Assembly: GCA_020073085.1 (NCBI GenBank)
Contig: JAIQFV010000029.1
Location: 1-47,334, forward strand
Source of the DNA: Terriglobia bacterium
GTDB lineage: Bacteria > Acidobacteriota > Terriglobia > JAIQFV01
Direction of reading: 5' to 3'
DNA: 47,334 bases
Part shown: piece after piece, positions 9,116-18,032 of the stretch
How positions within the stretch are numbered: position 1 is the stretch's first letter
Layout of the letters: the number at the start of each line of letters is the position of its first letter
Notes under the pieces: generated by a model
What the model saw: the letters and a program-made list of their open reading frames with translations, nothing else
Database searches by the model: none
Told to the model about the DNA's origin: nothing
Made by a program: the position numbers and the translations under genes

Positions 9116-9126
9116 CTTGACCTATT

Positions 9127-9161
9127 GCGGTCGAAGGGCAGGACAGCTGCCCTTCGACCGC
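9127..9161 (+). terminator. Terminator-like hairpin behind gene A (hairpin family member 1)
   Basis: A perfect 14-bp stem, GCGGTCGAAGGGCA (9127-9140) and TGCCCTTCGACCGC (9148-9161), with a 7-base loop, 11 bases after the stop codon. There is no long T-run. The stem sequence recurs behind the next two genes. Confidence 0.65.
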
Positions 9162-9249
9162 TTATCCGACATTCTACTCAATGAATTCAGTGACAAGAGC
9201 CATAGAAATCCCTGAGGTAACCTCGATGGCCAACAAGAGGAGAACAATA

Positions 9250-11772
9250 ATGAACAAGAAAATGAGGTCGGCTTTATATCATTGCATTCGTTACAAGTTG
9301 CCTTGGGGGTTGGGAGCACTGACCCTCTTGTTTCTGGTCGTGCTTGCATGGACCAGCAACGCACCGGCCCAGGGGCCGATTTCACCGACGCAGTTCGACG
9401 TCACAGGCTTCCTGCAGGAGGCCACATTGACGACTCCCGGTGATGCCCACTCCGGTGGCCAACTGAAGGTCAACGGCCACGTGATTACCGTGCCGAGGGA
9501 AACTATCGTGATTCTCCCGGCCAACGCGCTCACCTGGGAAGAACTCTTTGCCCAGGCGCCAGCCCCCTACACGAATGTTTCGACGGGCTTGGCCATGGCC
9601 GACATTCCAACCCCACTCACCCAGTATGAAGTCGAGGTGGTGGGCAACCGCATCGGCAATACTTACATTGCCGGGCTCATCTACATCTCCCAGCAGACTC
9701 TGAACTCCGGTGCGGGGTTCATCAACTTCATTGATTACACCTTGGGCGAGATGCGCGTGGGTGGAGTTATCAACGACCCGAACTGCGCGCAAGGTGGCAC
9801 TGCCGCGTCGAACCCCCTCTGTTCAGGCGCACGGGTACGAATCAACGACCCCGTCGTGGCGGCCGTTGGCACCGGTCGCTACAGCAAAGGGATTTCTCCT
9901 GACGTGAGATTCACGGTGGACCAGGACAATCCGACGGTTATGAGCGGGACCGGCTTCCCCATGTGCCTGCCGCGCACCGACCCGGCCGTGGCGAACGATC
10001 CCCTGTGCCCCCAAGGCAACCGTCCAATTGTCGGCGGCTTTTTCTCCGGCAGTTTCTTTATGAACGATCCGGGGGCCGCCCCGGGCTTACCACCGGACGC
10101 GACTAAACAAGCACCCTTTGAAGTGGGCGATTACATCATCTTTGCAGGAACGCTCGTCACAGATAATGTGGCGGCTCCCACCGCTGGACCGTGGCCTGCC
10201 AACGGAACTGCAGGCACCTATATCTCCGCTCATACGATCACCAACAATACCGCCATCTTCACCGCCGCGGGAACCAACCCTGCTTATGTGATGACCGATA
10301 CGTTCATTCTCGGTACCGGCGGCTTGACGATCCTTGGCGCCGCTGAGGCGGTAATTCGAACCCGGTTCGAGGGGATGACCACCGATCCGAGTAAGACAAT
10401 CCATCTCTATGGAATTGACTACAATGCTCTCACGGGTGCCCCGAGCGATCGCGATTGGGGTACGATCGGCGTGGATCCAGGTCCGCCCACGGGGGCGGTT
10501 CTGGGACGCTGGCGCTTCCGTCCCCCGTGCGCACCCTTTGGAACCGTTCCAACAAAACCTGACAAGCAGTGCGTCATGAACGCAAGCGGCATCTTCCTGC
10601 CCGCTCCAAGAGAAATGCGGGCTGTGGTCGAAGCGGATTGGTTTCCGGGGCAGACCACAACTGCGGCAAATGGGATTATCTACGGACAGTACCACGCCCC
10701 CATCACCGAGTTGATCTTCCCGGAAAATATTCCAGGGAGCCCGATCGTCCCGAACAATTTTGAGGCGATCCCTTTCCTGGCCTGTGGTGGTTATACCTCC
10801 TCGGCCGGAACCATTGCCGGCCAGCTCAATCCATGGCCCGGTGTGGCGGCTCCATCGCTCTCAGGTTGCGCGGGTGCAGTCGTGCCGCCGGTCGCCAATG
10901 CCGGCACGGCACAGACAGTGCCCTCGGGTGCGCTCGTCACTCTGAACGGCAGCGCCTCCACGGGGACGGCCCCCTTGACATTCTCATGGGCCCAGAACCC
11001 CGCGGATATTCCACAGGTGGTGCTGACCGGTGCGAATACCGCCAACCCAACCTTCCCGGCCCCCGTTGTGGGAGCGACGACCGTGCTGAACTTCACTTTG
11101 ACGGTGACCAACACCGCTGGATCCTCCTCAGCCTCCGTGACGGTCACGGTCAACGCTGCAGCGGCTCCAACCGCCACCGCCCCTGCGCCCCAGACAGTGA
11201 TTTCCGGAACGCGGGTGACCTTGACGGCTACTTGCACGGATCCTCTCGGATTGGCATGCACCTTCAGTTGGCTCCAGACGGCACCTGCGGCACCAGTCGT
11301 TATCACCCCGAATCCATTCACCGGCGCGACTATCAGTTTCACCCTCACGCTGCCGGTGGGTACCATCACCAGCACGGTCCTCCAGTTCCAGGTGACGGCG
11401 ACAAACTCTGCAGGGGTCAGTTCGGCTCCACAATCGACTTCGGTGACTGTGAACCCTGCTCCGGACGCTGTTATCATCACCTCGGCGGTGTACCGGACTT
11501 CCAAGCAGCGGTTGGATATGACCGCTTCATCGTCAGTCGTCAGCCCGAACATCATCCTGACCTTGCAGCCTTATCTCACAGCCCAGGGAACCACCTTTGA
11601 CCCCAAGAGCTTGGGGGGCGGGGCGAATGTATTTACAAACACAGGAGGCGGTCTCTACACCCTCACCCTGGTGGGTGCACCTGAGCCGGCGGTGCCACCC
11701 GCAACGCCTCTGATAGTCACCTCCAACATCGGAGGTAGAGCGACCTCGGCACTGACCTTGATACGGCAGTAA
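9250..11772 (+). CDS. Secreted PKD/Ig-type protein B (tandem paralogue of the previous gene)
   Basis: 840 residues. The ATG at 9250 is preceded by the same leader as gene A, including AAGAGGAGAACAATA, and is followed by a signal peptide (cleavage after APA, residue 40). It is co-linear with protein A along its full length, with the same unknown N-terminal domain, two PKD-like domains (about 540-730) and the C-terminal beta domain ending ALTLIRQ. It has small insertions of its own, for example around residues 175-200 with two extra cysteines, and near the C-terminus (about 783-790). The shared leader, promoter-proximal sequence and terminator hairpin show that the whole transcription unit was duplicated in tandem. 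The divergence between copies is spread over the gene, so the duplication is not recent. Function as for protein A. Confidence 0.85.
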   Translation: MNKKMRSALYHCIRYKLPWGLGALTLLFLVVLAWTSNAPAQGPISPTQFDVTGFLQEATLTTPGDAHSGGQLKVNGHVITVPRETIVILPANALTWEELFAQAPAPYTNVSTGLAMADIPTPLTQYEVEVVGNRIGNTYIAGLIYISQQTLNSGAGFINFIDYTLGEMRVGGVINDPNCAQGGTAASNPLCSGARVRINDPVVAAVGTGRYSKGISPDVRFTVDQDNPTVMSGTGFPMCLPRTDPAVANDPLCPQGNRPIVGGFFSGSFFMNDPGAAPGLPPDATKQAPFEVGDYIIFAGTLVTDNVAAPTAGPWPANGTAGTYISAHTITNNTAIFTAAGTNPAYVMTDTFILGTGGLTILGAAEAVIRTRFEGMTTDPSKTIHLYGIDYNALTGAPSDRDWGTIGVDPGPPTGAVLGRWRFRPPCAPFGTVPTKPDKQCVMNASGIFLPAPREMRAVVEADWFPGQTTTAANGIIYGQYHAPITELIFPENIPGSPIVPNNFEAIPFLACGGYTSSAGTIAGQLNPWPGVAAPSLSGCAGAVVPPVANAGTAQTVPSGALVTLNGSASTGTAPLTFSWAQNPADIPQVVLTGANTANPTFPAPVVGATTVLNFTLTVTNTAGSSSASVTVTVNAAAAPTATAPAPQTVISGTRVTLTATCTDPLGLACTFSWLQTAPAAPVVITPNPFTGATISFTLTLPVGTITSTVLQFQVTATNSAGVSSAPQSTSVTVNPAPDAVIITSAVYRTSKQRLDMTASSSVVSPNIILTLQPYLTAQGTTFDPKSLGGGANVFTNTGGGLYTLTLVGAPEPAVPPATPLIVTSNIGGRATSALTLIRQ

Positions 11773-11787
11773 GTTTGGCAATTCAAT

Positions 11788-11822
11788 GCGGTCGAAGAGC
11801 AGGACCTCCTCTTTTCGACCGC
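11788..11822 (+). terminator. Terminator-like hairpin behind gene B (hairpin family member 2)
   Basis: The outer stem GCGGTCGAA (11788-11796) pairs with TTCGACCGC (11814-11822); an imperfect inner stem follows. A pyrimidine-rich tail (TTTCTCTC) comes next. The 5' arm is nearly identical to the hairpin behind gene A. Confidence 0.6.
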
Positions 11823-11942
11823 TTTCTCTCGCTGCAACTCCATGACAGTCCAATGAAAGGGCAAGGTACGAGAAGGTCAAGAGTCCAAGAACGCGGTCGT
11901 TTTGGACGGAGCAAACGAAGCAACAACATTAAGGAGACCAAA

Positions 11943-12830
11943 ATGAAGACACCACGCAGAGTAATGGTACTAGCCGCCGTGCTCTTGGCGGTAATCGTAA
12001 CGCTGGCGTTCCCACAGGGGCTATTGGCGGCCAAATCACCGACTCTGTTGGGCACGACCGGTGCTTGCAAGAACCCTTTTCCGGGTGGCCCCTGCACTCA
12101 AACAAGCACCCTTGTGCAACTCGATCCGCAGACCGGCGCCCTCATCAAAACGATCGGTCCAGTGGGCTATACGGTCAACGGCTTGGCCTGGGACGGCATA
12201 CTCGGGAAGTTGTATGCTTCGACAGCGATCGGAGATGTCCGTTTTCATGGGTTGATCACAATTGATACCCGCACGGGAGTCGGTACACCCGTTGACAAAA
12301 ATGTGATCAATTTCGGGCTGGCTGGAGAGGACTCTCCTATCCACTCCATTACAATTGATCTCCTTGGGCGCATGGTCGGCTGGTATGATGAGTTCCCCCC
12401 GCCGGACGGAGTCACCGATACCTTTGTTCAGATTAATAAAAGAACGGGCATCGCCACTGAGTTTACTGGAACCGGGATCGATACATCTAACAATGGGCTC
12501 TCGTTCAGCGATTTCAACATCCTGTGGAATATCGACACTCCCCGCACACAGCCGGACGGAACTATTACTCAAACCGCTTACATCATCAATCCTAGCGATG
12601 GAAAACCGTTTTGCTTCAGATTATTGTCTCCGCCCACGGCCGCCGCACTGGGCGATTTCAATCCCGATAACAACCTCTACTATGGACTTAATTTCGACAA
12701 TTCGGGTCCGAGACCTTTTCCGACTTACATCGTGGTGGTCGATCCCCGCAAAGGGACAATAATCACGCTTGGGCGAACCATCGATGACCTGCATACGCTC
12801 GCGTTTGTTAAGACCAGCAAATTATTTTAG
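11943..12830 (+). CDS. Secreted propeller-like protein of unknown function
   Basis: 295 residues. The ATG at 11943 has an AAGGAG ribosome site and a signal peptide (hydrophobic residues 8-27, cleavage near LLAA, residue 30). The mature part has repeated short beta motifs such as LVQLDPQTGALIKTIG, LITIDTRTGVGTPV, FVQINKRTGIATEF and IVVVDPRKGTIITLG. These Asp-x-x-x-Gly hairpins at 50-70 residue spacing are typical of beta-propeller proteins (DUF4394/lactonase-like). No catalytic signature was seen. It follows the PKD-type pair in the same direction, and the hairpin behind it belongs to the same family as theirs, so it was probably part of the same secreted set. Confidence 0.75.
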   Translation: MKTPRRVMVLAAVLLAVIVTLAFPQGLLAAKSPTLLGTTGACKNPFPGGPCTQTSTLVQLDPQTGALIKTIGPVGYTVNGLAWDGILGKLYASTAIGDVRFHGLITIDTRTGVGTPVDKNVINFGLAGEDSPIHSITIDLLGRMVGWYDEFPPPDGVTDTFVQINKRTGIATEFTGTGIDTSNNGLSFSDFNILWNIDTPRTQPDGTITQTAYIINPSDGKPFCFRLLSPPTAAALGDFNPDNNLYYGLNFDNSGPRPFPTYIVVVDPRKGTIITLGRTIDDLHTLAFVKTSKLF

Positions 12831-13257
12831 ATCGTGGGTGGGTAACGGCAGTACGGTGGCTTCATTATCGACGATCGAAGAGCAGCGCGTCTGCTCTTCG
12901 ATCGCCCCTTCCCCCTGGGATTATGACTCGACTGCCCTACCCGACTGCTTTCCGCTCTTCGAGGAGACCCGAACATTGCCTGAATGCTGTCACCAATTCT
13001 CGCTTCGAATCCTCGTGGATGGAGGTGAGGCTTCAACCGCGAGAGCCAGGAGATGTGGAACTGTTCTTGCGCAACTTATAGATGTTGAATGGATGGGGAA
13101 ATCCGTGACTTCAAAGACGATGCAATTGGAAAAGCCGGAGCGGTCAACCCCTTAGATGATCAGTAAGTATGGCCACCGCTCGTCAAGCCTAGTCTTTGCA
13201 ACTGCGACCCAGAGATTGTTTTCCAACGCGAGGAACAAAAGCCCAGGGGGGGGTCAT
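12831..13257. other. Intergenic region before the Ig-repeat gene
   Basis: About 430 bases. It contains the terminator-like hairpin at 12872-12904. No convincing promoter was recognised and the open frames in it look like chance. Confidence 0.5.
12872..12904 (+). terminator. Terminator-like hairpin (hairpin family member 3)
   Basis: A perfect 14-bp stem, CGATCGAAGAGCAG (12872-12885) and CTGCTCTTCGATCG (12891-12904), with a 5-base loop, about 40 bases behind the stop codon. It shares the TCGAAG-GCAG core with the hairpins at 9127 and 11788. C-rich sequence, not a T-run, follows. Confidence 0.6.
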
Positions 13258-16023
13258 ATGAATAAATCCAGACCAGAACTGCTAATCGCTTTAATACTCT
13301 GCTTTTTGTTACCCGCAATCGTCCAAAGTCAAACGACGTGCACTGGCCCCGGGGCTCAGATGATCAGCCCAACGAACGGGTCCACGCTTCCCGCGGGTGC
13401 AGTGACCTTCGAATGGTGCAATGCGAGCGCCGACTACTTCTTGACGATTGAGAGCATCGTTGGCGCACATGATATTTTCTTTGCTTTTGCCGGAGGCCCT
13501 GGCGGCGCGGGCGTGACGACCATAACTCTGGGTCCGGCGTGCGCCCCAAGCGCTCCAATCCAGTGCATCCCCGCGAACGGTGAAACCATCCACGTTACCT
13601 TGGACACGGTGAAAAATAAGAAAATAATCGCAACATTCCAGTACACCTATACCGCTGCAAACTCAACGCCACCGGGTCCGATCGTGACCACCACGGCCGT
13701 TGACAACAAGACGGTGTCTTCCAGCAACATCGTTCAAAACGTCACCCTGACCGCGACCGTCGCAGCGGCACTGACCGTGAATCAGGGGACGGTAACCTTC
13801 CAAGTCAAGGATGGAGCCAGTAACATCGGGAGTGCAGTTACTTCGGGGATTCTGACTAACGGCAGCGCCAGCGTGATCTACCCTTTACCTCCGGGAACTC
13901 CCCCTAAGAGCTACACGATCCAGGCAGCCTACTCGGGCGGGTCGAATTTCCAGTCAAGCAGTGGCACGGGCGCGCTGACGGTGAGCGCCCCACCGCCCAC
14001 CATTGCCCCGACAACTACAACCGTCGACAACAAATTCGCGTCCTTTAACACTGCCGCGCAAGATGTCACACTGACAGCGACCGTCACGGCGGCAACAACT
14101 GTAAATCAGGGGACAGTGACCTTCCAGGTCTTGGACGGACTCAGCAACCTGGGTAGCGCTGTCACCTCGGGGACCTTGACCACAGGCAACGCGAGTGTGA
14201 TCTATCTATTGCCCCCAGGAGTCACCCCGAAGAGTTACACGATTCAGGTGTCTTATTCGGGCGGGTCGAATTTCCAGTCAAGCAACGGGGCCGGAGTTCT
14301 GACCGTAAACCCAGGGTCACCCTCCATTACGCCAACCACTACGACCGTCGACGACAAGACCGCAACCTTCAGCAGCATCGATCAGAACATCACGCTGACG
14401 GCGACGGTGGCCGCGGCATCCACTGTGCACCAGGGAACGGTCGCCTTCCAGCTGATGGATGGAGCAAACGGCGTTGGCAGCGTCGTTACTTCGGGACCCA
14501 TAACCACTGGAAGTGCGAGCGTGACCTATCTCCTGCCAGCCGGAATGATTCCCAGAAACTATACAATAAAGGCCGCCTACTCAGGCGGTTCCAACTTTCA
14601 AGCCAGCAGCGGGACGGGGACGCAGGCAATCGCTGCAAATCCAAACATCACGATGACGCTCCATCTGCCAATGAACGGCGCCTCAGCAACCTCTTCCGGT
14701 TTGGGGGCCATGGCGGTAAGTTACGGGCAGATGAATTCATCGATGGCGACCAGCCCGGTGGCCATTGCCAATTTCGGCTACACGAGCGGTGGTGCGGGAG
14801 CAGGAGCCCTGGTGACGGAGGCCGGCGTGCCTGCTGCAACTATTCTAACAGCGGCGCGATTGTTCGTGGACTACAATACGGACACCAACTCCGGGTTCGC
14901 CCTCGTGAACCCGAACAGCATCGCGATCAGCATCAGAGCAGACCTCAAGGACGCGAAGGGAACGGCGGTAGCATCCACGAGCATTCCCCTGGGCCCGAGG
15001 AGTCACACCGCAATGTTTGTGAACCAATTGCTGTCGACTCTGCCGAATCCTTTCCTGGGGACAGTAACCTTGACGAGCACAAATGGGTTTGCGGCAGTGA
15101 ATTTGAGCACAGCCACGAGCGGGCGAAAGGAGATGCTATTCAGTGCGCTTCCGGTGGCCGACCTCGGAAATCCCCCCAAAGGGACGCGGCTGCTCCTCTC
15201 CCAGATTGTAGATGGCGGGGGGAATCCGACTCAAATCCTTTTGATGAACCCGTCGGGGACCGCCCAAAGCGTCGGGACTGTCCAACTGTTCGACGACAAT
15301 GGCGTACCTCTGGCCCTTGACTTTGGAAATCTGACGGGGCCGCAGAACTCACTGGATTTCACCCTCCCCCCAGACGGAATGGTGAAGTTTGCAACGACGG
15401 GCAATGGAGCGCTCCAAGTTGGATATGCAGTGGTGACAGTGAGTTCGGGCCCACTGCCCGTAGGCAATGGCATCTTCCAGTTCAGGCAGGCCTCAGGACT
15501 GGTGAGCCAAGCCGGGGTACCGGATAGTCCGCAGACGAGTTCGGCGCGGCTTTATGTGGAAGTTGCGTCGGCGCCGTTAAGTCGAAACACGGGGATCGCT
15601 GTCGTCAACCGCAATCCAGCGGCGTCAGTCCTGACTCTAACATTGAATGGGCTTGACGGGTCGACGCAGGTGGCTACGCTGACACTGGGCCCGAACGGGC
15701 ACACGGCGAAGTATATTACGCAACTTTTTGCGGGCCTGCCCGCAGACTTCAGCGGTGTGTTGAATGTCGCCAGCACTCAGCCGAATAGCTTCTTAACCTT
15801 GCGGCAAACGGTCAACGAGCGCGGTGAGAACATCTGGTCCACACTTCCGGTCGCCGATCTAAGTAATGCACCTCAGGGGATCCAAATTCTACCGCAGATC
15901 GTCAACGGAGGCGGATACAAGACCGAGACCATTGTCATCAGTACCTCCACCGTTTTGGGGACGGTCTACATCAACTTCTTTGACGAGGCTGGAGGAAATG
16001 TACCCTTGGCGATACTTCTTTAA
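13258..16023 (+). CDS. Secreted multi-repeat Ig-like protein, apparently cut short in its last repeat
   Basis: 921 residues. The ATG at 13258 is preceded by AGGGGGGG and followed by a signal peptide (cleavage after VQS-Q). After an N-terminal domain of about 120 residues come three tandem Ig-like repeats of about 105 residues (about 140-460), each with TTTVD(N/D)K, NVTLTATV, NQGTVTFQ and YSGGSNFQSS. Such repeats (bacterial Ig-like) form stalks on the cell surface. From about 460 two longer units of about 200 residues follow, each with AGVP, ARL(F/Y)V, NSGFALVN or NTGIAVVN, LGP..HTA, LPVADL and QIV(D/N)GGG. The second unit stops at VPLAILL, where the first unit continues for about 60 more residues, so the C-terminus is truncated. 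None of the three downstream frames restores the missing segment. Confidence 0.8.
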   Translation: MNKSRPELLIALILCFLLPAIVQSQTTCTGPGAQMISPTNGSTLPAGAVTFEWCNASADYFLTIESIVGAHDIFFAFAGGPGGAGVTTITLGPACAPSAPIQCIPANGETIHVTLDTVKNKKIIATFQYTYTAANSTPPGPIVTTTAVDNKTVSSSNIVQNVTLTATVAAALTVNQGTVTFQVKDGASNIGSAVTSGILTNGSASVIYPLPPGTPPKSYTIQAAYSGGSNFQSSSGTGALTVSAPPPTIAPTTTTVDNKFASFNTAAQDVTLTATVTAATTVNQGTVTFQVLDGLSNLGSAVTSGTLTTGNASVIYLLPPGVTPKSYTIQVSYSGGSNFQSSNGAGVLTVNPGSPSITPTTTTVDDKTATFSSIDQNITLTATVAAASTVHQGTVAFQLMDGANGVGSVVTSGPITTGSASVTYLLPAGMIPRNYTIKAAYSGGSNFQASSGTGTQAIAANPNITMTLHLPMNGASATSSGLGAMAVSYGQMNSSMATSPVAIANFGYTSGGAGAGALVTEAGVPAATILTAARLFVDYNTDTNSGFALVNPNSIAISIRADLKDAKGTAVASTSIPLGPRSHTAMFVNQLLSTLPNPFLGTVTLTSTNGFAAVNLSTATSGRKEMLFSALPVADLGNPPKGTRLLLSQIVDGGGNPTQILLMNPSGTAQSVGTVQLFDDNGVPLALDFGNLTGPQNSLDFTLPPDGMVKFATTGNGALQVGYAVVTVSSGPLPVGNGIFQFRQASGLVSQAGVPDSPQTSSARLYVEVASAPLSRNTGIAVVNRNPAASVLTLTLNGLDGSTQVATLTLGPNGHTAKYITQLFAGLPADFSGVLNVASTQPNSFLTLRQTVNERGENIWSTLPVADLSNAPQGIQILPQIVNGGGYKTETIVISTSTVLGTVYINFFDEAGGNVPLAILL

Positions 16024-16162
16024 GACGGCATCCTCAGCGGACGGTCGAGTGCCGTCAACGGTGTTGAAAGGTGTCCTGTGAGGGGTTCTCGCTCATACAA
16101 GGATTCCACGACGACACTCGACCTGAGCTCAATGTTCATGGTGGCTTGGTTCCCCCTCAATT

Positions 16163-16189
16163 AACGGGTAGTCACATTGGCTACCCGTT
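16163..16189 (+). terminator. Intrinsic terminator behind the Ig-repeat gene
   Basis: AACGGGTAG (16163-16171) pairs with CTACCCGTT (16181-16189) across a 9-base loop and is followed by TCAATGTTTTT. It stands 140 bases behind the stop codon at 16023. Confidence 0.65.
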
Positions 16190-16513
16190 TCAATGTTTTT
16201 GGGAGCTTATTGGGGCGAAGTAAGCTAAATAAGCTTAAAAACATCCTCCAATCAGAAGAGACTTTCAAGGAAGGACCTCAGACTGATGTGGCGACCCGGT
16301 TCAGAATTCTTTGACGGGAGGTATATCAACGAAGATTCTCGCGACCCTATTCTGTCAGAGCAGGTCAACTTGTGGATGACTCTGTGTGTGCATCCGTATT
16401 TGAGACAAGAGAAGCCTCTTTGGCTCAATTTGATACACCCAATCACCATCTTCCCAACGTCTTTTCTTGACCCAAAAACAATAGAATCTTTACATTAGCC
16501 ACACCCCCATATT

Positions 16514-16529
16514 TGGCGAGCAAGTTGCT
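16514..16529 (+). promoter_or_regulatory. Sigma-54 (RpoN) -24/-12 promoter of the second SCO gene
   Basis: TGGCGAGCAAGTTGCT has GG and GC in the canonical 10-base register. The predicted start is near 16540, about 82 bases before the ATG at 16622. The unit may extend to the TatA gene. Confidence 0.75.
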
Positions 16530-16621
16530 GTATCTAGATCGAGGCTTGCCTCAGTGTTTTAGCGACATGCCATCTGCAGGCGCAGGGCAAAAGTTTTTGA
16601 CCATCCTGGGGAGAATAAATC

Positions 16622-17272
16622 ATGACATTTGAGATGACCAGAAGAAGCTTACTAGCGGGATTAGTCCTTGCTCCCGTGGGGGTCGCACTTGCTGCAACCA
16701 AGACCTTTGGGGCTGCGACACCTGCTCCCGTTCGTGCCGGGCAGTCCAGCCGGTCGGGATCGAACTACTTCCCTGATTTTGTCTTGCAGACTCACGAAGG
16801 CAAAGACGTCCGCTTCTATGAGGACCTGCTTAAAGGCAAGGTGGTCCTGATCAACTTCTTCTATGCCAAGTGCAAGAAATTCTGCCCCCCGCAGACTATG
16901 AACTTGGTCAAAGTTCAGAACCTGCTGGGATCTCGACTGGGTCGCGACGTGTTTATGTATTCCCTCACCTTGGAGCCGGAGGTGGACACACCTGAGGTGC
17001 TCAAGGAGTATGCCGAGGAGCACGGGGCAAAGTCCGGATGGAAGTTTCTGACCGGAAAACCTGAGGAGATGGAAATCCTTCGTCGTAAGCTCGGGTTTGT
17101 GGATCCCGATCCCGTGGTGGACAAAGATAGCTCCTCTCACGTAGGGATGGTGCTGTACGGCAATGAGACTCGAAACATGTGGTCCGCCTGCCCAGCCCTC
17201 ACAAAACCAGAGGAAATCGTTCGTTATGTGGGATGGGTTATTGATCCTGCAAACTCGGCACCGATTGCATAA
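16622..17272 (+). CDS. SCO1/SenC family copper chaperone with twin-arginine-like signal
   Basis: 216 residues. GGGGAG precedes the ATG. The N-terminus MTRRSLLAGLVLAPVG looks like a twin-arginine signal (R7, R8), so it may be exported by Tat. The SCO fold spans about 48-207 with the copper-binding pair C84 and C88 (CKKFC) and distal His173 (SSHVGMV), so the three expected copper ligands are present. It shares long similar stretches with the SCO part of the fusion at 1084, for example KVRFYDDLLKGK versus DVRFYEDLLKGK and FLTGKPE, so the two are paralogues. This copy lacks the heavy-metal-binding and cytochrome c domains. It is followed after 157 bases by tatA. Copper delivery to the exported oxidases is the likely role (inference). 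Confidence 0.92.
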   Translation: MTFEMTRRSLLAGLVLAPVGVALAATKTFGAATPAPVRAGQSSRSGSNYFPDFVLQTHEGKDVRFYEDLLKGKVVLINFFYAKCKKFCPPQTMNLVKVQNLLGSRLGRDVFMYSLTLEPEVDTPEVLKEYAEEHGAKSGWKFLTGKPEEMEILRRKLGFVDPDPVVDKDSSSHVGMVLYGNETRNMWSACPALTKPEEIVRYVGWVIDPANSAPIA

Positions 17273-17429
17273 CAGCGGGTCGAGCTTCTCCGCGGCCCGG
17301 CTCAACGATGGGCTGAGAGATCGACCCGGTTTGAAGTACTCGAGTCTTAAAGGAGATTTAAGAAAGTTGATTGGAGTTCGGATTTAAGGTTTTAGATCAG
17401 ATCCAAAATAAAAAATCAGGGAGGAAGTC

Positions 17430-17630
17430 ATGGGTGAGGGATTGTTACAGCCAATGCATTTGTTGGTCATCATCGGGATCGCGCTATTTGTTTTTGGTCC
17501 CAAGAAGATTCCCGAATTGGGCAAGGGCCTGGGCGACGGGATCCGCGGCTTTAAGGAAGCGCTCAGCGGCAATCATGCCGCAGCCGACCAGAAAGCCGTC
17601 GAAGCGCCCAAGCAGTCCGAAAGCAAATAA
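17430..17630 (+). CDS. tatA: TatA/TatE-type twin-arginine translocase subunit
   Basis: 66 residues. A GGGAGG ribosome site precedes the ATG. The pattern is classic: a short N-terminus, one membrane helix (about 9-22), the FGP hinge (FVFGPKKIPELGKGLGDGI) and an amphipathic helix, then a polar tail. TatA oligomers form the path for folded proteins with twin-arginine signals. No tatB or tatC is nearby. Its place behind a probably Tat-exported SCO protein and in a cluster with two Tat-exported multicopper oxidases suggests an extra TatA made together with its cargo, perhaps from the sigma-54 promoter at 16514. TatA and TatE cannot be told apart by sequence alone. Confidence 0.92.
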   Translation: MGEGLLQPMHLLVIIGIALFVFGPKKIPELGKGLGDGIRGFKEALSGNHAAADQKAVEAPKQSESK

Positions 17631-18032
17631 CACACACGGGATGCTGCCTTAAAACTTCCGTTCGCAGGAGCTGGCGACCAGGAGTTTTGGGAGGACCTAA
17701 GGCATTGTACCAAATGGAGCGCCCTGAAGAAATTTTCGGCGGCCGAAGCCGACCAAATCGTCTCGAAGGAAATCGGGCGATCCCAGTTGGACTTGGCCGC
17801 GGTTCAAGGGCTTCCATGGGAGCGAAAGAGGGGGGAGGACCAAGACAATCTCTTGGAAAACACAGGGGCATTTATCATGACGATTCACCCCTCCATGAGC
17901 CCCATCTGCTTTTGATATGACAAAAGAGGTTGAAGAGGGTAGAAGCAGGCAGGTATACTGACTCTTCACCTATGATCAGGTTCCACTGAAATCGGTGCCC
18001 TTTGGAGAGGGCGACTGAGCGAAGCAAACGCC
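17631..18032. other. Intergenic region before the Cys/His-rich small protein
   Basis: About 400 bases. It holds a sigma-70-like promoter at 17930-17959. No gene was recognised. Confidence 0.5.
17930..17959 (+). promoter_or_regulatory. Sigma-70-like promoter
   Basis: TTGAAG (17930-17935), an 18-base spacer and TATACT (17954-17959). It would start transcription near 17966, in front of the small Cys/His-rich gene and the TonB-dependent receptor. Confidence 0.45.

Larger units (their letters stand above)
16024..16621. other. Intergenic region before the second SCO gene
   Basis: About 600 bases with a terminator (16163-16189) and a sigma-54 promoter (16514-16529). Nothing else was recognised. 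Confidence 0.6.

Noticed and set aside
10791-11555. 254-codon minus-strand frame opposite secreted protein B
   Set aside because: Mirror of the repetitive Thr/Val-rich coding strand; same effect occurs opposite protein A.
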